A stretch of 64,000 nucleotides of DNA from Candidatus Ruthturnera sp. Tsphm01 (GCA_030142985.1 CP125320.1:439639-503638), one strand, 5' to 3'. Shown: positions 37,387 through 46,198, counted from the stretch's first letter. The notes: a model not told the origin generated them from the letters alone. Numbers and translations: made by a program.

Positions 37387-38402
37387 TAGATTCTATTTTG
37401 AATTCTTTTAATACGCTTATCTAGTGGTGGGTGTGTTGCAAATAGCTCACCACCCATGCCAAATAGCATGGCATGAGCATATTCTTTGGCATTGGGATTC
37501 TCAAGTTTAGTTTTACCACCATTTTGCATAACCTCAAATGCCTCAACCAAGCCATTAGGATAACGAGTGAATTGAACAGCAGAGGCATCAGCTAAGTATT
37601 CGCGTTGGCGTGACATTGCTGCTTGTAAAATACGTCCAAACCAAACTGTCATCACCCCAATCAATGCAATGATAGCAGCGATTGCGAATAATACTAATTT
37701 TGCTCGACCATCCATACGGCGATTATAAGCAGCTTGGTAAAATATCATTCTGGCGACAAAAAACAGTGCAGTAAAGCCAAACACAAAGGCGCTGATTTGG
37801 ATATTAAGTTTAATATCATGGTTGACAATATGTCCAATTTCATGAGCAATGACGCCAGATAATTGAGTACGATTAAAATTTTCCATTGAACCCTGGGTAA
37901 TGGCAACAACCGCTTCTTGAGTGGTTTTTCCTGCAGCAAAGGCATTAATAGCATTGTCTGGAATGATGTATAAGGCAGGGAGAGGAATGTTAGCTGCCAA
38001 GGCTTGTTCAGCGATTATATTAAGCGCTTGCTTCTCCTCAATTGACAACTCGTCTTCATCACTAATTAGTTTTCCACCAAAGGCAAGTGCAACTTTATGC
38101 CCATTTGATTTTTGAAAAAAACCAAATGCGGTGGCACTTAGCATTGCTAATAATGCTACCAGTGAAAATCCTAAAAAACCAAGCAACTGCTCTTGATTTT
38201 GAAAGACGATTTGATTAGCGGCAATGAACTTTTCACCAAAGCTGTATTGTTGATATTCAGGCTGATAAAACTGTGCTAAATTGAGACCAACAAACAAAGT
38301 GTAACCAATTAATATAGACGAAATTAGTAATAAAATAAGGTATAAAAACCAAATGATTAGCGTATTTTTTTTGGCTTTGTCTTGATGCTCCCTAAAATCC
38401 AT
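37386..38402 (-). CDS. M48-family membrane metallopeptidase (HtpX-like)
   Basis: 338 aa. Zinc motif HEIGHIVNHD with a further Glu in REYLADASAVQFTRYPNGL. Four membrane segments: near residues 15-40, 78-100, 205-225 and 240-260. HtpX-like proteases degrade damaged inner-membrane proteins. Slightly longer than E. coli HtpX (293 aa), so I give no symbol. The upstream lemA gene is a common partner of this M48 type. The 150-bp gap to lemA has a GC hairpin (GGGGTGC...GCAGCCCC). Confidence 0.88.
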   Translation of the reverse strand: MDFREHQDKAKKNTLIIWFLYLILLLISSILIGYTLFVGLNLAQFYQPEYQQYSFGEKFIAANQIVFQNQEQLLGFLGFSLVALLAMLSATAFGFFQKSNGHKVALAFGGKLISDEDELSIEEKQALNIIAEQALAANIPLPALYIIPDNAINAFAAGKTTQEAVVAITQGSMENFNRTQLSGVIAHEIGHIVNHDIKLNIQISAFVFGFTALFFVARMIFYQAAYNRRMDGRAKLVLFAIAAIIALIGVMTVWFGRILQAAMSRQREYLADASAVQFTRYPNGLVEAFEVMQNGGKTKLENPNAKEYAHAMLFGMGGELFATHPPLDKRIKRIQNRI

Positions 38403-38552
38403 TGTTAAGGGTACCTCTAAAAAATTCCAGTGTGATTTAGGGGCTGCACTCCTTTTAGCACCCCTTTAAGGGATAAAAAAAATGCTGCTTTATGTGTTTC
38501 AGTGCGAGGTCTGCCATTGGTATAAGTCGTGTTAAGATTTCTAGAGATATCT

Positions 38553-39161
38553 TTAAGCAAACAAGTCTTTAGGTGCTTGGTTTAATTGTTCTATGCTTTC
38601 GCTAAATTCTAAATTTTGTGCATCTACACCAAAGCCAAATACACTAGCAAACAATACATTCGGAAACGATTTTTTGTACTCATTAAACTTTTGAACCAAG
38701 TCGTTATAACCTTGTCGAGCACTAGCAATACGATTTTCTGTGGTGGTCATTTCCTCACTTAGTTGCATCATATTTTCGCTTGCTTTTAGATCAGGATAGT
38801 CTTCCATTTTTAAGTTAAAACCACCCATTGCACTGTCCAATGCTACCTGAGAACTGGCTAAATTTGCCATGGCACTTACCTCACCTGGGTTTTTTTGCGC
38901 CACTTCGTTGGCTTGTGTCAGCCCTGCTCTAGCTTCAGTAACAGCAGTTAACGTTTCTCTTTCATGTTCCATATATTTCTTGGCGACGTCAACTAAATTG
39001 CCAATCAAATCTAAGCGTCGTTTAAGTTGCACTGAAATTTGCTCAAAGCCATTTTTATACTGGGTTTTGTAAGAAACCAAGTTGTTATAAATACTAACAA
39101 TCCAAACAAGTAAAATAACCACAATTGTAATCAGCAACCAGTTTTGCGTTAAAAATTCCAT
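38553..39161 (-). CDS. lemA: LemA family protein
   Basis: 202 aa. N-terminal membrane helix (LLITIVVILLVWIVSIYNNL) followed by a long coiled coil with the LemA signature KNGFEQISVQLKRRLDLIGN and YNDLVQKFNEYKKSFPNVLF. Periplasmic or extracellular helical bundle anchored in the inner membrane. Function is loosely linked to membrane protein quality control through its M48 partner, which follows here. Confidence 0.92.
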   Translation of the reverse strand: MEFLTQNWLLITIVVILLVWIVSIYNNLVSYKTQYKNGFEQISVQLKRRLDLIGNLVDVAKKYMEHERETLTAVTEARAGLTQANEVAQKNPGEVSAMANLASSQVALDSAMGGFNLKMEDYPDLKASENMMQLSEEMTTTENRIASARQGYNDLVQKFNEYKKSFPNVLFASVFGFGVDAQNLEFSESIEQLNQAPKDLFA

Positions 39162-39222
39162 CTTAAACCTCTTAAAAGTTAATCAATATCGATGTTAATT
39201 ATATAAGGACATTGCTATTTAA

Positions 39223-40421
39223 TTTCAAAATTTTCCCTATTTTTCTATAAAAACCTAAAAAACATCTTGCTTATCTGAGTTTTCATCGCCACATTTTTCT
39301 ATTTTTACCCTTTTGCCACTCATTGGACGCAACAATCCTGCAAGTCTCGCATCTGTTTAAAAATGTTCATTCCAGTTTTAAGGTTGTGACTCATGGCAAT
39401 TAGTTGCGCTCTGGTTTTGTTTCTTTCTAGTCCAAGGTATCTTGCCTTGGCTAATCCGTGATGAAGCTTAAGTAGTCCAAAAGTGCGCTCAACAATATAG
39501 CGAATGGATGAGCGTTGTTTATTCTCTTGTTTCTGTTGCTTGGTTAAAGGCTTGTTTCTGTAGGCACGGTGCAATATTTTATTATTTTCTTTGCCTAGTT
39601 TTTCATCATTGTTTTTATTGGCATAAGCGCTATCAGCATAGACTTGTCCACATGTTTTTATTTTACTGTTAGTGCGTTCTACCTCTAATAATTTATCAAA
39701 CTCTTGTGAGTCGTGTACATTACCTGGAGTGTAAGTCATTTTCTTAACAAAACCATCTTCATCGGTATTGGCGTGCATCTTAAAACCATAGGTGGTTTTA
39801 CGTTTGCCATCGGCTGCTATTTTGACATTGTATTTTGCCTCTTTATCTTGAGTGTTGTTGCCATCCTTGCCTTTACGCTTGCGTGATTGTTTGGCTTCTA
39901 TAACGGTGGCATCAATGATGTTGATTGAACCCAAGGAAACAATGATTGAATTTTGTTCAAGATGGGTATTGATTTGCTCTAGTAGAGGCGCTAGTAATTT
40001 CTCGGTGCTGAGTAGTTGCCTGAAACGCCAAATGCTAGAATGATCAGGCACATTTTCAGACAAAGACAAATCAATAAAACGTCTGAACATTAAATCTCTG
40101 GCAATTTGCTTTTCTAGCGCCTCATCATTTAGACCGTACCAAACTTGAAGGATTAGGATTTTAAACATCATCAGTGACGGATAACTAGGTACACCTAGTC
40201 TAGATGAATACAAGTTTGAAAGTGTTTGTTCTATCTCGTTCCAGTTGATGATGTTATGTACATCATCCAGTTCTAACAGAGACTTATGCTCAACAACAAG
40301 AGAATCTGCAAATGAGTTTTGGCTGTTTGTTTCTAGGACATTTTAGATGTTTTTATAGGTTGTTTAAGATGAATGTTATTTACCAGATTGGTGAGTTTTG
40401 GTTGATTTATGCAAAACTCTC
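39223..40421 (-). mobile_element. IS5-family element, group C copy 1 (truncated, mosaic)
   Basis: The body is near-identical to copy 2 (42352-43617). The 3' end stops at TTTTGAAA without the terminal repeat. The 5' end reads GAGAGTTTTGCATAAATCAA, a diverged form of the terminal repeat. Sequence upstream of about 40265 (minus-strand 5' part) is clearly more diverged than the rest, so the copy looks like a recombinant. Confidence 0.88.
39320..40342 (-). pseudogene. IS5-family transposase (group C, copy 1), broken 5' end
   Basis: The C-terminal 297 residues are intact (TTG at 40213). The homologous ATG at 40342 is followed by a TAG (ATG TCC TAG where copy 2 has ATG TCT TGG) and a one-base shift. 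Catalytic segments IIDATVIEAKQSRK, VYADSAYANK and IRYIVERTFGLLKLHHGL remain. An N-terminally short protein from TTG is possible but probably inactive. Confidence 0.85.
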
Positions 40422-40443
40422 TAAATACAATAGAATTTTAAGT

Positions 40444-40502
40444 CGTTCTAACGCCTGAAATCACCTGACGCGTAAGCAATCAGGTGAAATGATTTGTTAG
40501 TC
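40444..40502 (-). other. Integron attC-like site
   Basis: Minus strand: begins CTAACAAATC (R''), then CACCTGA, a loop TTGCTTACGCG, TCAGGTG, and ends CAGGCGTTAGAAC (R'). The outer arms CTAAC/GTTAG and the 8-bp inner arms TCACCTGA/TCAGGTGA with unpaired bases between them are the classical attC architecture. It lies 9 bp after the stop of the TSUP gene, where a cassette attC belongs. Length about 58 bp. Confidence 0.7.
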
Positions 40503-40511
40503 TTTTTTTGA

Positions 40512-41288
40512 TTAAAAGAAAAAATTATAAAACTCTTTTATTGCAATAGTAATTACAACAATTATGAAAATAGGTTTAATAATTTTAGCACCTTTATTTA
40601 TAACTAAATGAGAACCAATAAAAGCCCCTAAAATTTGTCCAACCCCCATTATTATCCCAATTGTTATATTAACTTTTCCTAAAAATAAAAATACCAACAA
40701 TGAAATAAAATTACCAATAAAATTTAAAGGTTTTGCGTTTATAGTGGCTTGTGATGCTGTTGTACCTAATAGTACAACAAATGCCAATATCCAAATTGAG
40801 CCAGTGCCAGGCCCAAAAAAACCATTGTAAAAACCAATCACTAAACCTGACAGCATTAAGAATTTTTGCACACTTAATAATTGATGAGATTCAACATCTT
40901 TTAGCACTTTATGCGAAAACAAACTGTAAACTGCTATTAGAAGTAACAATACAGGTAGAATAAATGCTAGAGTTTTTTCATTTATCGAGTAAGCTAGCAC
41001 TGTTCCTATGATTGCGCCTATGGTGGTAAAAATAATACCATTACGCAAAAAATTAAAGTTTAAAACTTTTTTGCGAATAAAGAATACAATAGCTGAAAAC
41101 TCCCCAATAGTTGCTTGCAATCTGTTTGTTCCAAGTGCTGTAACTGGCGGTATGTTAAAAAATAATAACATTGGCAATGTTATTAACCCACCACCACCTG
41201 CAATTGTGTCAACAATGCCTGCTATTATTGCAACAAAAAATAGGGCTAATATAACAAAATAACCAATGTTGTCTAATATTTCAATCAT
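40512..41288 (-). CDS. TSUP-family permease (TauE/SafE, sulfite-exporter-like)
   Basis: 258 aa with about eight hydrophobic helices. TSUP signatures: IVDTIAGGGGLITLPMLLFF near the N-terminus and GFYNGFFGPGTGSIWILAFV in the middle. The family exports sulfite, sulfoacetate or similar organosulfur anions; substrate unknown here. The stop is 9 bp before the attC-like site, and ATG overlaps the BFD-like gene by 4 bp. It is the last gene of a three-gene unit inside a pair of inverted IS5 copies. Confidence 0.88.
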   Translation of the reverse strand: MIEILDNIGYFVILALFFVAIIAGIVDTIAGGGGLITLPMLLFFNIPPVTALGTNRLQATIGEFSAIVFFIRKKVLNFNFLRNGIIFTTIGAIIGTVLAYSINEKTLAFILPVLLLLIAVYSLFSHKVLKDVESHQLLSVQKFLMLSGLVIGFYNGFFGPGTGSIWILAFVVLLGTTASQATINAKPLNFIGNFISLLVFLFLGKVNITIGIIMGVGQILGAFIGSHLVINKGAKIIKPIFIIVVITIAIKEFYNFFF

Positions 41289-41473
41289 GCAAATCTCAAA
41301 ATAATTTTTTCTATTTCAGGTTCACATCCACCACAAGATGTAGAGGCTTTGGTTGATATTTTTATTAGACTTAAATTGTTACTCCCGTTGAGTATGCTTT
41401 CCATAATAACCTTTTCAGTAATTTTATTGCATCTACAAACAAATAATTTTGATTTAATTTCTCTAGAGGTCAT
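41285..41473 (-). CDS. BFD-like [2Fe-2S]-binding protein
   Basis: 62 aa. Cysteine pattern VCRCNKITEKVI and STSCGGCEPEIEKII (CxC ... CxxC) matches BFD-like [2Fe-2S] domains (bacterioferritin-associated ferredoxin, NirB/NifU central domain). A free-standing small electron carrier or cluster holder. It sits between, and adjoins or overlaps, the TIM-barrel and TSUP genes, so the three probably work together. Confidence 0.8.
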   Translation of the reverse strand: MTSREIKSKLFVCRCNKITEKVIMESILNGSNNLSLIKISTKASTSCGGCEPEIEKIILRFA

Positions 41474-42247
41474 TTAAACTTGCTCAAAATATTTTTTATC
41501 TTCTAATATATTTTGACTTTTTGTCTCAAAAATAACAAGACCCTGCCAATTTCTTGGCAAATATTTTTTAATTTTTTTCCAATCAATGTTTCCAGCGCCC
41601 AAGCTCGCATGCATATCTCTAATAGAATCATTGTCAGAGAGCGATACTGCACAAATGTTATTTGAGAATTCTTCAAAAAAATATGAATGATTATTGTCGC
41701 TTAGATTAAAATGCCCAACATCAAAAATTATACTTACATTTTTGTCTATTTTTTTTAATCGTTTAAAGCACTCTATACTAGAAAGCATATTAGAAAATGG
41801 ATAGTGGTTTTCAAATGAAGCTAAGTTTTCAACCCATATAGGGGCTAATAATGTATTTGCATGTTTAACAATATCTTTATAGGAAAGAATAAATTCATTA
41901 AATGCTATATTTTTATGTTCATCCATGCTTCCTGTTGTATATACTTGCCCTGCATGAAGAATATATGGACAATTTAATTTTCCAGCTAAGTCAATTTCTG
42001 ATTTAACATATTCAACAGATGCCTTTCGAATAATATCAATAGGGTGAGAAATTGCATTAGTGCCATCACCATGAATAATCGGACTGATGCTTTTATTAAG
42101 ATGTTTTTCTATTCTGACATCATTCCACTCTGACAAGGTATTTTCTTTTACTGATATATCAATATAATAGTGAGTTGCTTTTAATTGTAATCCTGTTTGT
42201 AATGCTTTTTCTGCGTTTTTATGTTGTTGAAATGCTACTTTTTTCAT
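41474..42247 (-). CDS. Xylose isomerase-like TIM-barrel protein
   Basis: 257 aa. Motifs of the AP endonuclease 2 / sugar isomerase TIM-barrel superfamily: CPYILHAGQVY, APIWVENLASFENHYPFSN, SIIFDVGHFNLS and QGLVIFETKS, giving candidate Glu/Asp/His metal ligands. The substrate cannot be told. ATCAGGAG ribosome binding site in front of the ATG. First gene of the unit; 20 bp upstream begins the conserved leader 42268-42298. Codon use is more A/T-rich than in the housekeeping genes, with Ser- and Asn-rich sequence, suggesting transfer. Confidence 0.7.
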   Translation of the reverse strand: MKKVAFQQHKNAEKALQTGLQLKATHYYIDISVKENTLSEWNDVRIEKHLNKSISPIIHGDGTNAISHPIDIIRKASVEYVKSEIDLAGKLNCPYILHAGQVYTTGSMDEHKNIAFNEFILSYKDIVKHANTLLAPIWVENLASFENHYPFSNMLSSIECFKRLKKIDKNVSIIFDVGHFNLSDNNHSYFFEEFSNNICAVSLSDNDSIRDMHASLGAGNIDWKKIKKYLPRNWQGLVIFETKSQNILEDKKYFEQV

Positions 42248-42267
42248 TTTTACTCCTGATGTTAGGC

Positions 42268-42298
42268 TAACTATTAGTATAAGGACATATTTCCTTAT
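42268..42298 (-). promoter_or_regulatory. Conserved palindromic leader, copy a
   Basis: Plus strand TAACTATTAGTATAAGG then ACATATTTCCTTAT. Arms ATAAGGA/TCCTTAT. Directly upstream of the three-gene unit. Same sequence occurs at 46195 and 61764. To the right the similarity ends at an IS5 end (GAGACCTTTGCATAG, 42299). Confidence 0.75.
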
Positions 42299-42351
42299 GA
42301 GACCTTTGCATAGTTCTTGCCATTAATTTAAATTTTGATAACGTTTAAGTT

Positions 42352-43617
42352 GAGACCTTTGCATAAATCAACTAAAAACCCAACAATCTAGTAAAATAAC
42401 ACCCATCTAAAAACAACTTTAAAAATATCAAAAATGTCTTGGAAAAACACCCAACAAAACTCATTTGCAGATTCTCTTGTTGTAGATCACAAATCCCTAT
42501 CAGAACTTGATGATGTACATAACATCATCAACTGGAACGAGATAGAACAAACACTTTCAAACTTGTATTCATCTAGACTAGGTGTACCTAGTTATCCGTC
42601 ACTGATGATGTTTAAAATCCTAATCCTTCAAGTTTGGTACGGTCTAAATGATGAGGCGCTAGAAAAGCAAATTGCCAGAGATTTAATGTTCAGACGTTTT
42701 ATTGATTTGTCTTTGTCTGAAAATGTGCCTGATCATTCTAGCATTTGGCGTTTCAGGCAACTACTCAGCACCGAGAAATTACTAGCGCCTCTACTAGAGC
42801 AAATCAATACCCATCTTGAACAAAATTCAATCATTGTTTCCTTGGGTTCAATCAACATCATTGATGCCACCGTTATAGAAGCCAAACAATCACGCAAGCG
42901 TAAAGGCAAGGATGGCAACAACACTCAAGACAAAGAGGCAAAATACAATGTCAAAATAGCAGCCGATGGCAAACGTAAAACCACCTATGGTTTTAAGATG
43001 CACGCCAATACCGATGAAGATGGTTTTGTTAAGAAAATGACTTACACTCCAGGTAATGTACACGACTCACAAGAGTTTGATAAATTATTAAAGGTAGAAC
43101 GCACTAACAGTAAAATAAAAACATGTGGACAAGTCTATGCTGATAGCGCTTATGCCAATAAAAACAATGATGAAAAACTAGGCAAAGAAAATAATAAAAT
43201 ATTGCACCGTGCCTACAGAAACAAGCCTTTAACCAAGCAACAGAAACAAGAGAATAAACAACGCTCATCCATTCGCTATATTGTTGAGCACACTTTTGGA
43301 CTACTTAAGCTTCATCACGGATTAGCCAAGGCAAGATACCTTGGACTAGAAAGAAACAAAACCAGAGCGCAACTAATTGCCATGAGTCACAACCTTAAAA
43401 CTGGAATGAACATTTTTAAACAGATGCGAGACTTGCAGGATTGTTGCGTCCAATGAGTGGCAAAAGGGTAAAAATAGAAAAATGTGGCGATGAAAATTCA
43501 GATAAGCAAGATGTTTTTTAGGTTTTTATAGAAAAATAGGGAAAATTTTGAAAATATTTTTGAAAAATTGTAAAAGTTGAAATTAGGATGGGGAATTATG
43601 AATTATTCAAAGGTCTC
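42352..43617 (+). mobile_element. IS5-family element, group C copy 2, complete
   Basis: 1266 bp between GAGACCTTTGCATAA (42352) and its inverse (ending 43617, GAGACCTTTGAATAA). It carries one intact transposase. A second copy of the GAGACCTTTGCATA end is 53 bp to the left (42299), so an older element end lies beside it. It truncates a small ORF following the methyltransferase on the right. Confidence 0.92.
42434..43456 (+). CDS. IS5-family transposase (group C, copy 2)
   Basis: 340 aa. N-terminal DUF772-like region (SRLGVPSYPSLMMFKILILQ, VWYGLNDEALEKQIARDLMF, VPDHSSIWRFRQLL) and a DDE core with IIDATVIEA, YADSAYANKN and RYIVEHTFGLLKLHHGLAKA. Full length, so probably functional. It can act on the related ends scattered through the window. 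Confidence 0.93.
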   Translation: MSWKNTQQNSFADSLVVDHKSLSELDDVHNIINWNEIEQTLSNLYSSRLGVPSYPSLMMFKILILQVWYGLNDEALEKQIARDLMFRRFIDLSLSENVPDHSSIWRFRQLLSTEKLLAPLLEQINTHLEQNSIIVSLGSINIIDATVIEAKQSRKRKGKDGNNTQDKEAKYNVKIAADGKRKTTYGFKMHANTDEDGFVKKMTYTPGNVHDSQEFDKLLKVERTNSKIKTCGQVYADSAYANKNNDEKLGKENNKILHRAYRNKPLTKQQKQENKQRSSIRYIVEHTFGLLKLHHGLAKARYLGLERNKTRAQLIAMSHNLKTGMNIFKQMRDLQDCCVQ

Positions 43618-43681
43618 TACTAGTATTTCTTATCAAGTCTAAAATAGACAACTTTACAAAATTTTTAATATCATTATCCAT
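43618..43681 (-). pseudogene. 5' scrap of a gene following the methyltransferase
   Basis: ATG at 43681 overlaps the last codons of the methyltransferase gene (8 bp). It encodes MDNDIKNFVKLSILDLIRNT and runs into the IS5 end. By position it could have been a cognate restriction endonuclease, but nothing in 21 residues proves this. Confidence 0.45.
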
Positions 43682-44015
43682 GATTGCTTGCTCTATATTT
43701 AATTCTATATTTATCTATAAACTCTAGTTTATTATTATTTTCAAAACACCAAAACATCCAGCCATTACAACTTTCAGATTCTTTTATAATTGCCCCAATT
43801 TTATGAATTGAACCTGAACCAACCCCGTTTTTAATATTACCATCATCCAAAATAATAGCAGCATGTTTTTTGTTTTTTGTCCAAATTTTTTGCCCTACTT
43901 TAATGTAGTCTTTTTTTAATAATTCTTGCATACTAACTCTTGATAATCTATTTTTCTCAGGCTCAATTGTAATCCTCCCATTTTTAACCACTGCTAAAAA
44001 TAGAATTTCCGTTGT

Positions 44016-44813
44016 TTAAATAGCCTCAAGTAGCTTTCTTGGTGGAATACCACCAATCGAACTATGAGGTCGTTCGTTATTATATACCCACATCCATTGT
44101 GTTGCTAACGATTGAGCGTGCTCAATCGAATCAAAAATATGCATATTCAACCATTCGTTTCTTGCTGTTCTGTTAAATCTTTCTATATAGGCATTTTGGG
44201 TTGGTTTGCCTGGTTGTATATACATAAGCTCAATATCCATTGCTTGTGCCCATTCTCTGAGTATATGAGATATATATTCTGGACCATTATCACATCTGAT
44301 GGCTTTGGGTTTGCTACGCCATTGAATAAGTTGCTCTAATGATTGAATCACTCGTTGTGCTGGTAATGAGTGGTCTATTTCAATGCTTAGACACTCTCTG
44401 TTGTAATCATCAATCACATTAAAGGTTCTAATTTTTCTACCTGTATTTAAAGAGTCTGACATAAAATCCATTGACCAAATTTGATTGATTGTCATTGGTA
44501 CGCTTAAAGCTTGTGGCTTATCGCGTTTGATTCTTCTTCTAGGCTTAATCCTAAGATTGAGTTCTAGTTGCCTGTAAATACGATACACACGCTTGTGATT
44601 CCACCTAAAACCTTTTATGTTACGTAAATACATAAAGCACAATCCAAATCCCCATTGCTTGTGTGTTGTGGTTAATCGCAATAACCAATCAGCAATTAGC
44701 TCATTCTCGGATGATAACTTTGGCTCGTACCGATAACATGTCTCGCTGATCTTAAAAGCCTGGCAAGCTAATCGTGCTGTTACTCTGTGTTTATTGATAC
44801 TCTGCTTGACCAT
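44016..44813 (-). CDS. IS3-family transposase OrfB (group A, copy 3)
   Basis: 265 aa, same as copy 2. DDE residues D116, D175 and E211. Made as OrfAB by -1 slippage at A AAA AAG (44846-44840), which leads via VLRPSLRKK into this frame. Confidence 0.94.
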   Translation of the reverse strand: MVKQSINKHRVTARLACQAFKISETCYRYEPKLSSENELIADWLLRLTTTHKQWGFGLCFMYLRNIKGFRWNHKRVYRIYRQLELNLRIKPRRRIKRDKPQALSVPMTINQIWSMDFMSDSLNTGRKIRTFNVIDDYNRECLSIEIDHSLPAQRVIQSLEQLIQWRSKPKAIRCDNGPEYISHILREWAQAMDIELMYIQPGKPTQNAYIERFNRTARNEWLNMHIFDSIEHAQSLATQWMWVYNNERPHSSIGGIPPRKLLEAI

Positions 44814-44833
44814 CTTCTTACGTAAAGATGGTC

Positions 44834-45100
44834 TTAAAACTTTTTTGTTAATGCCTCTTGTACAATCATTGCCTTTAAGCGCTCATCGGCGTACATCTTC
44901 TTAAGCCTTGTATTCTCTGCTTCAAGTTCTTTAAGTCTAGTTATCATTGATGTATCCATGCCGCCATATTTAGCACGCCATTTATAAAAAGTGGCACTGC
45001 TCATACTGTGCTCTCTGCATAGTTCAGATACTGGCGTACCTGCTTGTGCTTGATTAAGAATTTGCATGATTTGTGAATCTGATTTACGTGTTGTTTTCAT
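44834..45100 (-). CDS. IS3-family transposase OrfA (group A, copy 3)
   Basis: 88 aa. Helix-turn-helix plus leucine zipper (LKELEAENTRLKKMYADERL). AAGGAG ribosome binding site about 6 bp upstream of the ATG (45100). The last codons ACA AAA AAG TTT TAA contain the slippery heptamer. Confidence 0.94.
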   Translation of the reverse strand: MKTTRKSDSQIMQILNQAQAGTPVSELCREHSMSSATFYKWRAKYGGMDTSMITRLKELEAENTRLKKMYADERLKAMIVQEALTKKF

Positions 45101-46033
45101 TTGAATCTCCTTATGTTTTGATTATAAGAAAATTCTACTTTTATTGGGTGTTAATTTTTGGGAGGATTACACAATAATTCTTAAATTTTTGAAATTATCT
45201 TGGTTAATATTTTCAAGTCTTTTTTTACTAATTTTTATATATTTTTCTTCTTTTTTCATGCCAGCACTTTTGCGATTTAATTTTTTTGCAACTGCACAGG
45301 TAGTGCCACTACCAGAAAAAGGGTCTAGCACCAAATCACCTTCACTACTACTTGACAAAATAACTCGCTTTAATAATTCTCCAAGTTTTTGTGTTGAGTG
45401 GGCTTTTTTACCCTGTTCGTTTTTAATTCTTTCATTTCCTGTGCAAAGTGGGATTTGCCAAACAGAGGTCATTTGTTTGCCACCATTTAATTGCTTCATT
45501 ACTTGATGATTAAAAGTATATTTTTTCTGATTTTCTGATTTTTTAGCCCAAATTAAAGTTTCAGTTGCATTAGTAAAACGAACGCCACGAAAATTTGGCA
45601 TAGGATTGGTTTTATACCATTGCACATCATTTAAAATCCAAAAACCTAAATCCATCATAATTTTTCCAACTCTAAAGATATTATGATATGAGCCAATAAC
45701 CCAAATTGTAGCATCATCTGCCATTACTTCACGACAAGCAGAAAGCCAATTTTTTGTGAATTTATCGTATTCTTCGTTAGTTGAGAATTTATTCCAAGCA
45801 TCATCAACTCCATCTACTTTAGTTTGATTTGGGCGATATAGTTCATTTTTGAGTTGTAGATTATAAGGCGGGTCAGCAAAAATGAGGTTTGCTGATTTTT
45901 TTGGTAGTTTTTTTAAAATGTCAATACAGTCACCGTTATAAATTCTATAACCAGAAGCAATGACATCATTATCTGAGAATTTTAATTTTTTATCTATTTA
46001 ATAATTTTATCATATTGTATTGTTGACGATAGC

Positions 46034-46198
46034 CGTATAACGGGTGGCGATAACTTGCGTAGCAAGATTTGTTTAGAGTTTACTTTACTTCAAATCTGAT
46101 AGGCAGGTTGATTGGCTTGTTAGACGCCAAAGGCGGTCTAACAAGCCAATCTGTTATTGCCACCCGTTAGATGCGACCGCTCTGCGGTCGCATCTAAC
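46034..46198 (-). other. Long attC-like inverted-repeat array
   Basis: Three nested or adjacent inverted repeats: outer arms ATAACGGGTGGCGATAAC (46037) and GTTATTGCCACCCGTTAG (46153); inner arms ATTGGCTTGTTAGACGCC (46111) and GGCGGTCTAACAAGCCAAT (46132, one bulged G); and a perfect 15-bp-stem hairpin GTTAGATGCGACCGC / GCGGTCGCATCTAAC (46166-46198). The GTTAGAY / RTCTAAC boxes match attC core consensus (GTTRRRY / RYYYAAC), and the size suits long VCR-type attC. A homologous stretch is at 60905-60998. It lies between leader b and the methyltransferase, like the attC of a gene-less cassette. Confidence 0.55.

Larger units (their letters stand above)
43968..45171 (-). mobile_element. IS3-family element, group A copy 3, complete
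   Basis: 1204 bp with TGTAATCCTCCCA ends and CAAT duplication (43964-43967, 45172-45175). Both orfA and orfB are open, so this is the only fully intact group A copy in the window. It interrupts the methyltransferase gene at the boundary between catalytic and RAMA parts. Confidence 0.96.
43674..45997 (-). pseudogene. CcrM/HinfI-like adenine-N6 DNA methyltransferase split by IS3
   Basis: Part 1 (45997-45172): GDCIDILKKLP, ADPPYNLQL (motif IV DPPY), WVIGSYHNIFRVG, NPMPNFRGVRFTNATETLIW and LVLDPFSGSGTTCAVAKKL (motif I), the beta-class order, closest by pattern to CcrM/M.HinfI (GANTC). Part 2 (43967-43674): LLKKDYIKVGQKIW, AAIILDDGNIKNGVGSGSIH, SCNGWMFWCFENN, the RAMA DNA-recognition domain. Removing IS3 copy 3 and one CAAT repeat fuses them (NLRII-EPEKNRL) into one ORF. 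The 5' end also looks damaged: no start codon in frame after 45997; ATG at 46013 is in another frame. So the enzyme is probably dead. Confidence 0.88.

Noticed and set aside
45144-45506. 120-codon plus-strand ORF
   Set aside because: Antisense to the methyltransferase catalytic domain and starts in the IS3 end.
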